Source: Janthinobacterium lividum (GTDB lineage: Bacteria > Pseudomonadota > Gammaproteobacteria > Burkholderiales > Burkholderiaceae_D). From it: 64,000 nucleotides of DNA. Of the stretch, positions 1 to 9,332 are shown in pieces. The position numbers were made by a program, and so were the translations under genes. The notes below the pieces were generated by a model. That model did not search any database. It was given only the letters and a program-made list of their open reading frames with translations, and was not told the origin of the DNA. How positions within the stretch are numbered: the first letter of the stretch is position 1; each line of letters starts with the position of its first letter. Location: contig NZ_CP139976.1 in assembly GCF_034424625.1 (NCBI RefSeq), positions 1,550,001 to 1,614,000 on the forward strand. The letters are read 5' to 3'.

Positions 1-157
1 CCGCTCAAGGCCCGTCCTGCTGGCCAAGCGGCAAAGGTTGACGGAAGTTATGGGAACCTTGTCGGGTTCTTACTAAATATCAAGTATTTCCTTGCCATCC
101 CATGGCATTGTCGGTTCTCCAGCTTGATGAGATGCAAGCGCGCATGAGGAGAATGCC
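1..157. other. Leader upstream of the first vgrG; no assignable gene
   Basis: No complete gene fits here. Plus-strand frame 1 is open from the window edge to a TGA at 145-147 and frame 2 to a TAA at 74-76, so either could be the end of a gene beginning outside the window, but neither tail is recognisable. A Shine-Dalgarno sequence (GAGGAG, about 146-151) serves the vgrG start at 158. Confidence 0.4.
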
Positions 158-2953
158 ATGGACGGTGACGAGTCGATATCGGGTGCCCAGCGTCCGCTGC
201 GCCTGCGCTTGGGGGGCTCGCCCAAGGTGCCCGCCGGTGTGCTGATACCGCAGCGCATCGCCGGCAGCGAGGCCATCTGTGGTGGCATCGAATACCGCGT
301 GCTGTGCGTCTCGACGCATGCGGACTTGCCGCTGAATAGTTTGATCGCCTTGCCCGCCGCTATCGATATCGTTACCGACCAGGGGCAGCTGCGCAGTATT
401 TGCGGCATCGTCGCGCAAGCGAGCGCCGGTGACAGCGATGGCGCGCTGGCCAGCTACCAGCTGGTGCTGACGGACGCCTTCGCCATCATGGAAAAGCGCT
501 GCAATACGCGCGTCTTCCGGCGCCTGACGGATATCGAGATCGTCAAGACCCTGCTCGACGAATGGATACGCAGCAATACCGTGCTGGCGCACGCCTTCCA
601 GTATGCGTTTGCCGATTTCTTCGAAGCGCAGGCATACCCGCAGCGCGAATTTGTCATGCAGCACAATGAGTCCGATGCGGCCTTTGTGCGGCGCCTGCTC
701 AAGCGCAGCGGCGTAGCCTGGTTTTTTCGTGCGGAGGGCAATACGGATGCACATGCCGAGCCGGCGCATACCCTGGTGCTGTTCAACCATGCCGACGGCT
801 TGCGGAAAAACATGGCGGACACCGTGCGCTATCACGCGGACCGGGCAACCGAACAGCGCGACACCCTGACGTCGTGGAGCGAAGTGCGCAAGCTGCAGGC
901 GGGCAAGGTGACGCGCCATAGCTGGAATGAGGAACACCCGCGCGCGCGGCCGTTCATGACTGCCGATGCCTTGGGGCGGGGGCAGCAAGGCATGCATGGC
1001 AATGCCATTGCCGCCACCCTCGATGATTACCGCGTGCTGCCGCCGCGCGCGGGCGCGGATCATGAGGCTTTGTGCCAGCTGGGCATGCTGGCCATGCAGC
1101 AGCACGATTACGAGAGCCATTGCTTTCACGCCGAAGGCAGCGTGCGCGACCTGTGCCCAGGCGAGTACTTCAGCCTGGCCGAGCATCCCGATATCGACGC
1201 CTTGCCAGTGGCCGAGCGCGATTTTGTCGTCACGTCGCTGCAGGTGGCGGCGCAAAATAATCTACCCAGGGAACTTGCCGCCAGGGTGGCGCGTTTGTTT
1301 GCGCGTAACCGTTGGCTGGCCGATGAGGCATCGCTGCCGCAGCGCGAACTGACGGCGGCGGTGGACGATGGCCCCTTGCGCATGCATATTGAACTGGCTG
1401 CCGTGCGGCGCGGCGTGCCCATCGTTCCAGCATACGATGCGCGCATCGACCTGCCGCCAGTTCCCATGCAAAGCGCCGTGGTGGTGGGGCCGACGAATGA
1501 GGAAGTCCATTGCGACGCGATGGGCCGGGTCAAGGTGCGCTTTCCCGCCACGCGCACGCTGGATCACGAGCATGCAGGCGGCACGGGCGCCTCCGACACG
1601 GATGCCGATTCGGCCTGGGTGCGCGTCGCGTCGAGCTGGGCGGGTAACGGTCCCGGCAGCATGCTGCAATGCGGCTATTTGGGCTTGCCCCGCGTGGGCA
1701 GCGAAGTCTTGCTGGCCTTTCTCGGTGGCGATCCGGACCGGCCCATTATCGTGGGCCAGTTGTACAACCACAACGCGCAGCCGGCTGCCTTGAGCAAGGC
1801 AGGCGACTTGCCCGGCAACCGTTATTTGTCCGGCATGAAGAGCCGCGAAATCAAGGGCACGCGTGGCAACCAGCTGCGCTTTGATGATGTCCACGGACAA
1901 ATCAACACCCAGCTTGCCAGCGATCACGGTTCCACCCAGCTCAACCTGGGCTGGCTGACGCAGGATCGGCGCAATGGCCAGGGCGATGCGCGGGGCGAGG
2001 GCGCTGAATTGCGCACCGACGAGCAGTTGGCGATGCGGGCGGGCAAGGGCATGCTGATTTCCGCCTGGAAGCGCCTGAACGGCGATGGCGGCCACATGGC
2101 GCGCAGCGAATATCTGGGCTTGATGGAAAACTGCCTGGAATTGTTTCGTTCGCTGGGCAGCTATGCGGCGACGCATCAGGCACTGGAACAGGAAGATCAC
2201 GCGCAGCAGGAGTTGCAGCACAGCTTGAAAGGCTGGGAAGGCGGCAGCAATACGGCGCCCCGTGCCGAGCTGGGTGGGGCGGCGGCGATAGCCGTCACGG
2301 CGCCCGCCGGCATCAGCTTTGCCAGTTCGAAGGCTATCGTCAGCTACGCCGCCGGCAGCATCGATACCGTGGCGCAGCAGCACCTGCAGGCGGTGGCTGG
2401 CCAGCGCTACAGCGTGAATGCGGGCAAGGGTATCTCGCTGTTTTCCCACGCGGACGGCATCCGCGCCATCGCCCACCATGGCAAGTTCCTGCTGCAAAGC
2501 CAGCATGACGACATGGAACTCAATGCGGCGAAAAACCTGAAGCTGACGGCCAGCGAAGGCAAGGTGATTGGCATGGCCGATGAAATCGTGTTGATTTCCA
2601 AGCACGGCGCTTTCATCCGCATCGCCGACGGCATCACCTTCGGCAGCAAGTCGCCGCTGCAGTTCAATGCGCCCAACTTTGTCTTCAACGACCCGCAAAG
2701 CATGGCAGTGCAAATGCCAAGCTTTGCCGAAGGCAAGGCCGATCAGCAATTCATCTTTCAGTACGCGGGCGACGACAGTGCCGTCGATGGCGTGCCGCCA
2801 GCACCGCAGCTGGCGCCGCAGGCGCACTTTTCCGTGAATCTGGGCGATGGTTCGGCGGCCGATGGGCGCAGCGATGGGGGAGGCAAGACAGAGGTGCTGG
2901 AGCGCGCAACGATGCATCTGGCCGCCATCGAAGTATTCAACAACAAGGATTGA
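158..2953 (+). CDS. vgrG: Type VI secretion tip protein VgrG
   Basis: This 931-residue protein is a VgrG, the trimeric spike that caps the Hcp tube and carries effectors out of the cell. The N-terminal half has the phage-gp27-like fold signature: a domain with FVMQHNESDAAFVRRLLKRS near 165-185. A gp5-like OB-fold region follows around 430-540 (VRVASSWAGNGPGSM, then GSEVLLAFLGGDPDRP). A long DUF2345-type beta-helix occupies about 620-840. The tail after about 850 is proline/glycine rich and may dock cargo. The ATG at 158 has a good GAGGAG site. It heads a cassette with a Tle3 effector, Tla3 and PAAR, so it is very likely the carrier of that lipase. Family assignment is firm; the cargo assignment rests on gene order. 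Confidence 0.95.
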   Translation: MDGDESISGAQRPLRLRLGGSPKVPAGVLIPQRIAGSEAICGGIEYRVLCVSTHADLPLNSLIALPAAIDIVTDQGQLRSICGIVAQASAGDSDGALASYQLVLTDAFAIMEKRCNTRVFRRLTDIEIVKTLLDEWIRSNTVLAHAFQYAFADFFEAQAYPQREFVMQHNESDAAFVRRLLKRSGVAWFFRAEGNTDAHAEPAHTLVLFNHADGLRKNMADTVRYHADRATEQRDTLTSWSEVRKLQAGKVTRHSWNEEHPRARPFMTADALGRGQQGMHGNAIAATLDDYRVLPPRAGADHEALCQLGMLAMQQHDYESHCFHAEGSVRDLCPGEYFSLAEHPDIDALPVAERDFVVTSLQVAAQNNLPRELAARVARLFARNRWLADEASLPQRELTAAVDDGPLRMHIELAAVRRGVPIVPAYDARIDLPPVPMQSAVVVGPTNEEVHCDAMGRVKVRFPATRTLDHEHAGGTGASDTDADSAWVRVASSWAGNGPGSMLQCGYLGLPRVGSEVLLAFLGGDPDRPIIVGQLYNHNAQPAALSKAGDLPGNRYLSGMKSREIKGTRGNQLRFDDVHGQINTQLASDHGSTQLNLGWLTQDRRNGQGDARGEGAELRTDEQLAMRAGKGMLISAWKRLNGDGGHMARSEYLGLMENCLELFRSLGSYAATHQALEQEDHAQQELQHSLKGWEGGSNTAPRAELGGAAAIAVTAPAGISFASSKAIVSYAAGSIDTVAQQHLQAVAGQRYSVNAGKGISLFSHADGIRAIAHHGKFLLQSQHDDMELNAAKNLKLTASEGKVIGMADEIVLISKHGAFIRIADGITFGSKSPLQFNAPNFVFNDPQSMAVQMPSFAEGKADQQFIFQYAGDDSAVDGVPPAPQLAPQAHFSVNLGDGSAADGRSDGGGKTEVLERATMHLAAIEVFNNKD

Positions 2954-2971
2954 TGAGGCCAGGAGAGTGCG

Positions 2972-5263
2972 ATGGGCAGCTATCCGAAAGTACCGTACGT
3001 CGTGGGTGAGGACGTGGCGATCCTGCATTGCGAACGCAGCGTGTGCAAAAAGGTCCAGATACGCCGCAACCTGCCGGGCAATATCATCGTCATCCATGGC
3101 GTCAACGATGTGGGCGTCAGCTACAAGGCGGTGGAACATGGCTTGTGCGAAGGCTTGACGCAAAGGCTGGGGCGCGGCTTTACGCCAGCTTCTTACCGCA
3201 TGCCCGTGGCAGCGGACAAGGACAGGCTGGAAGACGATCCCGACGCCGTATTCTTCAAGCGCACGATCGCCAAGGACACCGATAGCCCCGTGATTCCGTT
3301 TTACTGGGACTACCGTGAAGTCGAAGGTAAGACGAGTACCGTCAACGGCCAGTTCGTTGACCGTTACGGTAACCGCCTCGACAAGGACCTGTCCAAGGAA
3401 GGAGGTCCTTTCGGCAACGCCACCAGCAGCTTGCCCGACATGTGGCGTCCGGGAATCTATGCGCCAGCCGATCCCATGGGGGATGCCTTGCGGCCACTGA
3501 GGACGGCGCCCGGACGCATGTATATGGTGCTTGCGGCTCAGCGGCTGGCCGCGCTCATTTCCATGATCCGCGATTACGATGCGGATGATACCGTCAGCAT
3601 CGTTGCGCATAGCCAGGGTTGCCTGCTGTCGCTGCTGGCGCAAGCCATGTTGATGGAGAAGGGGCTGGCGCCAGCCGATAATTTGATACTCACGCATCCG
3701 CCGTACAGCCTGGTGGACAGCCTGCCTCTGTTGATGCGAGGCGCTGCCTGGTTCGATGGCGGTGAGGATGCGGCGATGAAGCCCTATTACCATTTGCTCA
3801 GTGGTGCGCAGACGCTGGGTGCGCGTCTGAAGACCTTGGTGAATATAGTTGCCGGGGTGGCGAAGGGTAACGGTCAGCCCTGCATGCCGCCGTTTGCCGA
3901 TCTGAAGAAGGACGAACATCGCGGCATGGTTGGCAGCCGCTGGCAAGGCGCTGATGACCGCGACAATCGCCGCAAGGTCTATCTGTATTTTTGCCCTGAA
4001 GATATGACGGTGGCGCTGGATAATATCCAGGGCATAGGATGGGATGGCGTGCCCGATTATGCCTCGGGAAGTGAATTGATAGAAGAAGAGGAGACATCCA
4101 GTCTTGATGGGTACAGTATCTCCTCCGGACATACCAAGATGGTGGAGCACAAGCAGGTACGCGGCGCGCTGGCGGAACTGGGCAACAGGTTTTATCAGCG
4201 GGTATTCAGCAACAAGACCAGACTGGATCCGGCTACGGGAAAGACCACGGTGTCGTTGGTTGGAAAACCGCCGCCTTTTGATTTTCCACTAAGGCTCATT
4301 ACAGAAAGCGAACAGTCCCATGTGGAGGTTTCCTTGCGTAGTCATCGTGCGCTACACAAGGCGTTGGCGTGGCCTGTCAATACCAGGTTGAGCAAGGTGG
4401 AACAGCGCAATGGCGTACGCACCATCACTGGCGAAGCGTTGAAACAACCGGTACCGGCCGACTTGCGTGGCACCTCGCAAATTGATCCCGCCAATATTCC
4501 CACAACGTCCATGATGCGAAACCGTAAACCTGAAGATCAGGGACCTGTGGAAGAAGTCGATCCCTGCGATGCGTCGGTAGCACCGACCAGCGGAAGCGGC
4601 ATGCAGATACGCAGCGAATATCGTCCTGACCCGGGAGGTTATCAAAAGTTTCCCGAAAGGGAAGAATATCTTAGTCAACGAGAGTTGGCATTGATGACGG
4701 CAAGCTACAACAAGGAAAAAGGACTGCACGAGAAAGACAAGCGGGATCAACGCGAAGTTGTTTCCGCGAAACGCTACCCAGACAGCAAGGTCGTGGCACA
4801 GATTCAGGAAAGCCCGAATGAGTCACGCTTGCGCTGGCAACGTGAAGTGAGTCCAAGATCTTTCCATAGTTCCATCATCGGCAGCGCGAAGAATCACAGC
4901 CAGGTGACGGCGTATGACGTGGCCATAGGCAGTGGCAAGGCGTCGTCAGATCCGCAGTTTTATGCATATCTGTGTGCGGTGGCGGATTGGCGAGTGAAGA
5001 TTCTGAAGAAAGGTGAGCAACCGAGAGACGGAATACTATTAATGCATCGATTTCGTGCTTTGTATTCTTCTTATCTGGATGTTGAGCCAGCATGGCGGCA
5101 ATCAATTATTGAAGGGAATATTGGCTATTACAACAGCGGAAGTTTGCCTGCAGGACTTCCATTACTGTCGGGCGCTTTATGGAAGATAGTCGTATCGCAA
5201 ACAAAAAATATGAAAATAGTGGCCGAAAAAAAGATAAGTAGCGTGTCCAAGACGCATCGATAA
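2972..5263 (+). CDS. tle3: T6SS phospholipase effector of the Tle3 family
   Basis: This 763-residue protein resembles Tle3, an alpha/beta-hydrolase antibacterial effector that attacks target-cell phospholipids from the periplasm. An early strand-turn (NIIVIHGVNDVG, 37-48) and the nucleophile elbow AHSQG at 212-216 (Ser214) match the hydrolase fold. The C-terminal part (about 560-730) looks like the DUF3274 region of the family, with FHSSIIGS and a following TAYDVAIG segment that should bring in the catalytic His. There is no signal peptide, as expected for T6SS cargo. It starts 18 bases after vgrG with AGGAGAG at 2961-2967. Base composition becomes clearly AT-richer from about 4080 to the end, unlike the first half. 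Catalysis is inferred from motifs. Confidence 0.88.
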   Translation: MGSYPKVPYVVGEDVAILHCERSVCKKVQIRRNLPGNIIVIHGVNDVGVSYKAVEHGLCEGLTQRLGRGFTPASYRMPVAADKDRLEDDPDAVFFKRTIAKDTDSPVIPFYWDYREVEGKTSTVNGQFVDRYGNRLDKDLSKEGGPFGNATSSLPDMWRPGIYAPADPMGDALRPLRTAPGRMYMVLAAQRLAALISMIRDYDADDTVSIVAHSQGCLLSLLAQAMLMEKGLAPADNLILTHPPYSLVDSLPLLMRGAAWFDGGEDAAMKPYYHLLSGAQTLGARLKTLVNIVAGVAKGNGQPCMPPFADLKKDEHRGMVGSRWQGADDRDNRRKVYLYFCPEDMTVALDNIQGIGWDGVPDYASGSELIEEEETSSLDGYSISSGHTKMVEHKQVRGALAELGNRFYQRVFSNKTRLDPATGKTTVSLVGKPPPFDFPLRLITESEQSHVEVSLRSHRALHKALAWPVNTRLSKVEQRNGVRTITGEALKQPVPADLRGTSQIDPANIPTTSMMRNRKPEDQGPVEEVDPCDASVAPTSGSGMQIRSEYRPDPGGYQKFPEREEYLSQRELALMTASYNKEKGLHEKDKRDQREVVSAKRYPDSKVVAQIQESPNESRLRWQREVSPRSFHSSIIGSAKNHSQVTAYDVAIGSGKASSDPQFYAYLCAVADWRVKILKKGEQPRDGILLMHRFRALYSSYLDVEPAWRQSIIEGNIGYYNSGSLPAGLPLLSGALWKIVVSQTKNMKIVAEKKISSVSKTHR

Positions 5264-5321
5264 CAGATTATTTGAACTGACTGTGCTTCCTTCGGAATTG
5301 CTGACTCAAAAGGTGAGAACT

Positions 5322-6938
5322 ATGATGATGCTTCGTTGGTTGGGGATATCGATAGTTGTTGTAATTCTATTTGCTGGCTGGTTATGGCTAGGCGCCGCAT
5401 CTAAGAGTCAGGCACGTGAAATTGCGTCACAGTTGCAGGCGCAACAGAAAAAGCTGCCTTTGGAATTAGGACGAGAGTATGTGCTGGAAGTGATCGGATT
5501 TGGCGTGACGTTGGATAAATATCGGCAGGGTAAATTGTGGGAATCCTTACAAAAGGGAAGTGCTTATACCAGCATACGTGAGCAGGATCCGACGAAGTAT
5601 CCGTGGAAAGGGATGGATAAGGATGGGCAAGGGGGAGGCCGAGCCTGCGACGCATTGGAAAACGGCGTTAATTTCACGCCCATGTATTGGGGCTTGCCAT
5701 CGTTTTATGCTGGTTCTCCCATTCTTGATCCTGATGAGCAGCCCAGTTTGTACGAGCCGATGGCCGGACTGGTAGCAGGTGCATCGACAATTGGTCTGCC
5801 GGCACATTTATTTTCCATAGGACCTTGGAAACTGGATGAGAGACCGGATCGCTTGTTGATTGAAGTCTTTGAATTTTTCGACCAACATCCAGAGCTGCCT
5901 TATGTTGTTGTACATTCCGAAGATAGTTTGGGTACGCGCGATGGAGGTCGCAAGCCGGGTGATGCAATGAAACTAAAGGATGGCTATTACGTCCCCGAGA
6001 TGCCCGATACCACCGCCGTGTTTGTGTTGGCGCGCCGCGAAAGAATAGATCCTTTGCGTCCTTACGTATGGGAGGATCCCGAGAATAAGTTTGTACAGGG
6101 GCAATTCAAGGCCATGTATTACGATTTGAAGAGTTCATTGGCCAGGCCAGTCAAATCAATATGGTCCAGTTTTAGCATGTCTCGTCAACCCACCGTCGCC
6201 GAATGGCTCACGGCTGCTGCCGCCTTCGCCCAGCGGCCCGATATCCGCGGGGCGGGCTTGCATACTTTCGACAAACTCAACCACTGGGAAAATCGTCCCC
6301 CGCGTGACTGGAAACCGACGCCTTGGTTTCCCATTCCGTGGAACCGGGAACAGATGGAAACCTTTGACCGTTTGCCCTCGTTCGGTTTCGTGCATCGGCC
6401 CGTGTTTGTCAAATTTGCGGATGAAGAGGGCAAGCCCGTCACGCGGCGTGACCAGCGCCAGAAGATGTTCAATGCAGGCTGGCAGCAGGCGCTGCAGACC
6501 TTGCCGGAAGCAGAGCGCGGCAAGGGGGCGGCGCGCATCGTGGCAGGGACGGGAAACCAGCCCGAGCAGTTACTGATGTTGGAAAGCATGCTGCACGACT
6601 ACGCGTCACAGGGTGGACCGGAAATCGACAGCAGCAAGAGCGCGCAGTTCATCAATACCGACCATCGCCTGGGCAATACCGGTGCGGCGACCTGGTTCAT
6701 GCAGATGGCCATTGGCGTGATGGGCAGCTATCGCGATGGCGGCGCCAGTGCGGCGATCAATCTGCGCGACAATAATGAAGCGAGCATCATCTTCATCACG
6801 CCGCCATCGGACACCAAACGCCGGCAGCAGGATGCCAATGGCGATATCTTCCGCAGCCGCGTCACGCCGGCCGTCGATCCGGCCAACTACGCGGCGCCAT
6901 CGGTGGAAGCCATCCTGGAAAGCTCGGCGGGCAGGTAG
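5322..6938 (+). CDS. tla3: Tla3-type lipase adaptor (DUF2875 family)
   Basis: The product (538 residues) matches the DUF2875/Tla3 family, known from Pseudomonas as the adaptor that links Tle3 to its VgrG. A GTG at 5283 would add 13 residues, but the ATG at 5322 has AGGTGAG six bases upstream and is preferred. The N-terminus carries one strong membrane segment (about residues 5-27). Conserved-looking blocks include VHSEDSLGTRDGG and, near the end, a segment rich in small residues followed by SIIFITPPSD. The first half (to about 6170) is AT-rich with relaxed codon use and the second half is GC-rich like the chromosome, so the gene is a compositional mosaic. An immunity role is an alternative because of the membrane anchor. 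Confidence 0.8.
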   Translation: MMMLRWLGISIVVVILFAGWLWLGAASKSQAREIASQLQAQQKKLPLELGREYVLEVIGFGVTLDKYRQGKLWESLQKGSAYTSIREQDPTKYPWKGMDKDGQGGGRACDALENGVNFTPMYWGLPSFYAGSPILDPDEQPSLYEPMAGLVAGASTIGLPAHLFSIGPWKLDERPDRLLIEVFEFFDQHPELPYVVVHSEDSLGTRDGGRKPGDAMKLKDGYYVPEMPDTTAVFVLARRERIDPLRPYVWEDPENKFVQGQFKAMYYDLKSSLARPVKSIWSSFSMSRQPTVAEWLTAAAAFAQRPDIRGAGLHTFDKLNHWENRPPRDWKPTPWFPIPWNREQMETFDRLPSFGFVHRPVFVKFADEEGKPVTRRDQRQKMFNAGWQQALQTLPEAERGKGAARIVAGTGNQPEQLLMLESMLHDYASQGGPEIDSSKSAQFINTDHRLGNTGAATWFMQMAIGVMGSYRDGGASAAINLRDNNEASIIFITPPSDTKRRQQDANGDIFRSRVTPAVDPANYAAPSVEAILESSAGR

Positions 6939-6951
6939 AACGGGAGGCAGC

Positions 6952-7218
6952 ATGCGCAAAGTCATCCGTTTGGGCGACGCCACGTCGCATGGCGGCAAGG
7001 TGCTCAGTTGTGCCGCCACGCATTGTACGGTCAACGGGATTCCTGTCGCCTGCGTCGGGGATTTGTGCAGCTGCCCCATCAAGGGACATCAGGGCTGCAA
7101 GATTGCCAGCGGCTCGTCCCGGCACAGCATCAACGGCATTGCCATCGCCTTCGAAGGCGATACCACCACCTGTGGCGCCAAGTTGCTCGCTGGCGGCGCC
7201 ACCTTGCGCACCTCCTGA
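6952..7218 (+). CDS. PAAR domain tip protein
   Basis: This 88-residue protein is a stand-alone PAAR protein, the cone that sharpens the VgrG spike. It has the alternating short strands of the family (RLGDATSHGGKVLSC, then VACVGDLCSCP) and cysteine/histidine residues that can coordinate the zinc at the tip. The ATG at 6952 is preferred because GGGAGG lies at 6942-6947 and the coding starts with the family's usual RLGD block. It begins 13 bases after the adaptor stop, so it is in the same transcript as vgrG, tle3 and tla3 and completes a self-contained delivery cassette. Confidence 0.92.
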   Translation: MRKVIRLGDATSHGGKVLSCAATHCTVNGIPVACVGDLCSCPIKGHQGCKIASGSSRHSINGIAIAFEGDTTTCGAKLLAGGATLRTS

Positions 7219-7302
7219 CGCCGCGTTCGCCTGCCATTTCCCGGTAACTATATAATCTGCGCTTGGGCGATACCCGCCCTGGACTCAGATTGAAGGAATG
7301 CC

Positions 7303-7965
7303 ATGCCAGGTTATTTCGTGCGCCCCTTGGCGCTGTGTGTAGTGTCGGCCATGTGCCTCTCTGCCAGTGCCGCCGAGGCGGTGGCGGTGGATGCGCAGCA
7401 GCGCGCGTCCTTGCTGGAATTTTATGCGCAGCAATATCCGGGCGAGCCGGCTGCACGCACCGTGTTCGAGAGCGTGCCCGTGGTCGGTGGCCGTGGCAGC
7501 GAAGTGGTGGGCAGCGTGGAAACGTCGCCGTATCGTGGACATGGCGCGCTGTGCCGTACGCAGCGTACCAAGTTCGTGCTGCACGGCGAGGGCAAGCAGG
7601 CGCGCTGGCAGGAGGCGGGCATGGAGTATTACGCCTGGCTCGACCGTGGCACCTGCCGCGCGGTGGCCGAACCCGTGCGCATGCTGCAGCGCGTTCCCGA
7701 TGTCGAGCTGGAAGGCGTGTTGCTGTATCAGAAGCCGCTGCTGGAGCGGGCGCGATTATTGATGGCGGGTAACACGGCCTGTGCCCCGTTGCGGGCGCTG
7801 AAGTTTGCGCTGGCGGCCGTCGACGTGGGCGCCGCCGCACCGCGTGCCGAAGAGCGTTATGCGCTGGTATTCAAGAGCGACCGCGACAGCTACGCCCGCG
7901 TCTGGCTGCGCAAGAGCGGCGCCCAGTATGACGCGTGGAATGTGACTTGCCCGCCAGTGCTGTAA
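7303..7965 (+). CDS. Secreted protein of unknown function, candidate Tle3 immunity
   Basis: This 220-residue product has a typical Sec signal peptide (about 1-24, ending SASAAEA), so the mature protein should be periplasmic. It has four cysteines in the mature part (near residues 84, 114, 160 and 216) that could form disulfides. I do not recognise a domain. The ATG has GAAGGAA at 7292-7298. It lies 84 bases after the PAAR gene. In Pseudomonas the Tle3 system has a periplasmic immunity protein (Tli3) and no other gene in this cassette fills that role, so immunity is a reasonable guess from position and localisation only. Its high GC matches the chromosome rather than the AT-rich effector section, which weighs against a co-inherited pair. 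Confidence 0.6.
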   Translation: MPGYFVRPLALCVVSAMCLSASAAEAVAVDAQQRASLLEFYAQQYPGEPAARTVFESVPVVGGRGSEVVGSVETSPYRGHGALCRTQRTKFVLHGEGKQARWQEAGMEYYAWLDRGTCRAVAEPVRMLQRVPDVELEGVLLYQKPLLERARLLMAGNTACAPLRALKFALAAVDVGAAAPRAEERYALVFKSDRDSYARVWLRKSGAQYDAWNVTCPPVL

Positions 7966-8003
7966 GCTGCGCCCCTTCGATTGTTTTTTTGACTGTTGCA
8001 ACC

Positions 8004-8438
8004 ATGAACGAAAATTCCACTTCCGCCCGCAGCTGGGGCACCATCGTCACGCATAGCGACGAGATGGCCATCATCTACCGCTATGTCGACACTTTCCATG
8101 ACGATTGGGACCTGTCGTCGCAGCCGGACCGCATCATCATCGCCTGGCGCTATGAGGACGAGACGGGCATGCCCGCGCCGAACGAGCGCGAGCACATGGA
8201 AGAGCTGGAAGCGGCGCTGGCGCCCGTGGTGGAAGAGGAAGGTTTTGCTACGCTGGCGCTGGTGTCGACGGGCGAGAACTTGCGCGAATGGATTTATTAC
8301 ACGCAGTCGGGCGAAGAATTCTTCAATCGCCTGAACACGGCGCTGGCGCCGCGTCCAAAGTTCCCGATTGAAATCCGCAGCGCGGCCGACCCCGCCTGGT
8401 CCACGTATGCAGGCTTCATGGCTGCGCTGCCGAAGTAA
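8004..8438 (+). CDS. DUF695-like protein
   Basis: The 144-residue product resembles the DUF695 family of small acidic cytoplasmic proteins of unknown role. Visible blocks are WDLSSQPDRIIIAWRY, a Glu-rich helix around 65-80, and an REWIYYTQSGEEFFNRLN segment typical of that family. The ATG at 8004 is chosen over an upstream in-frame start at 7935, which would run back into the preceding gene. It has no convincing Shine-Dalgarno site. It is convergent with the beta-lactamase gene, whose stop abuts its own stop with no spacer. Confidence 0.75.
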   Translation: MNENSTSARSWGTIVTHSDEMAIIYRYVDTFHDDWDLSSQPDRIIIAWRYEDETGMPAPNEREHMEELEAALAPVVEEEGFATLALVSTGENLREWIYYTQSGEEFFNRLNTALAPRPKFPIEIRSAADPAWSTYAGFMAALPK

Positions 8439-9332
8439 TTACACCAGCGCGGCCGTCACGATGCGCGTGGCGGCCGTGATGATGTCTTGATTCGTGTCCG
8501 CTTTTTTCTGTTCGCGCGTGTAGTACACGGCGATCACCAGCGGCGCGCCGCTGGCCGGGTAGGCCACGCCGATATCGTTGACGCTGCCATACGCGCCCGA
8601 GCCCGTCTTGTCGGCCACCTGCCAGCCGGCCGGTACGCCGGCGCGGATGCGTTTGTCGCCTGTCGTGTTGCCGCGCATCCAGGCGTCCAGTTGCTGGCGC
8701 TGCGGCGCTGGCAAGCTATTTCCCAATAACAATTGCTGCAAGCTGTGCGCCATCGACGCGGGGCTGGCCGTGTCGCGCACTTCGCCGGGGATGGCGCTAT
8801 TCAATTCCGTTTCCCAGCGTTCCAGCTGGAACACCGTATTGCCGATGCTGCGCGCATAGGCCGTCACGGCTTGCGGCCCGCCTAATAATGTCATCAGGAA
8901 ATTGGCCGCGCTATTGTCGCTGTACTGCAAGGTGGCGGCGCACAGATCGGCCACGGTCATGCCGTCGGCCAGATGCTTTTCCGTGATGGGCGAATAGGTG
9001 ACCAGGTCTTTTTTCTCGTAACGCACGTGCTGGTCCAGCAAGCCCGGCTGGCTGACGCTGCGGGCCAGCACGGCGGCCGCCAGCATCGCCTTGAAGGTGC
9101 TGGCCAGGGGAAATCGTTCGTCGGCGCGATAGGCAACGCGCAGGTCGCTGCCCTGGCGCCAGGCGGCAACGCCGAGGCGTCCGCCGGCGGCTTTTTCCAG
9201 CGCGGCCAGTTGTGTCTGTGCTGCGGCGATGCTGGTGGCGGGCGCGGCAAACAGCAGCGGTGCCGGGCACAGCAGGGCGGCGCCGCCGGCCAGCAGGAGG
9301 TTGCGGCGGACGTGGTTCAGGGATTCAGTCAT
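8439..9332 (-). CDS. bla: Class A beta-lactamase
   Basis: This 297-residue serine beta-lactamase has every class A hallmark: the active-site STFK at 78-81, SDN at 138-140, the omega-loop general base in ETELN at 174-178, and KTG at 242-244. An N-terminal export signal (about 1-30) contains a twin arginine (VRRNLLLAGG), so Tat export is possible. The length is normal for the class. Its ATG lies inside the last codons of the upstream sensor kinase gene (8-base overlap), implying translational coupling. No ampR-like LysR gene is adjacent. The spectrum cannot be read from the sequence; it is likely a chromosomal species enzyme rather than an acquired one because composition and context are ordinary. 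Confidence 0.95.
   Translation of the reverse strand: MTESLNHVRRNLLLAGGAALLCPAPLLFAAPATSIAAAQTQLAALEKAAGGRLGVAAWRQGSDLRVAYRADERFPLASTFKAMLAAAVLARSVSQPGLLDQHVRYEKKDLVTYSPITEKHLADGMTVADLCAATLQYSDNSAANFLMTLLGGPQAVTAYARSIGNTVFQLERWETELNSAIPGEVRDTASPASMAHSLQQLLLGNSLPAPQRQQLDAWMRGNTTGDKRIRAGVPAGWQVADKTGSGAYGSVNDIGVAYPASGAPLVIAVYYTREQKKADTNQDIITAATRIVTAALV

Noticed and set aside
1..147. C-terminus of a gene from outside the window
   Set aside because: Two frames are open from the edge, but neither is recognisable, so no coding feature is claimed.
1262..4150. A 962-residue open frame on the minus strand opposite vgrG and tle3
   Set aside because: It lies wholly over two well-supported genes and has the composition of a mirror frame of GC-rich codons, with no recognisable domain.
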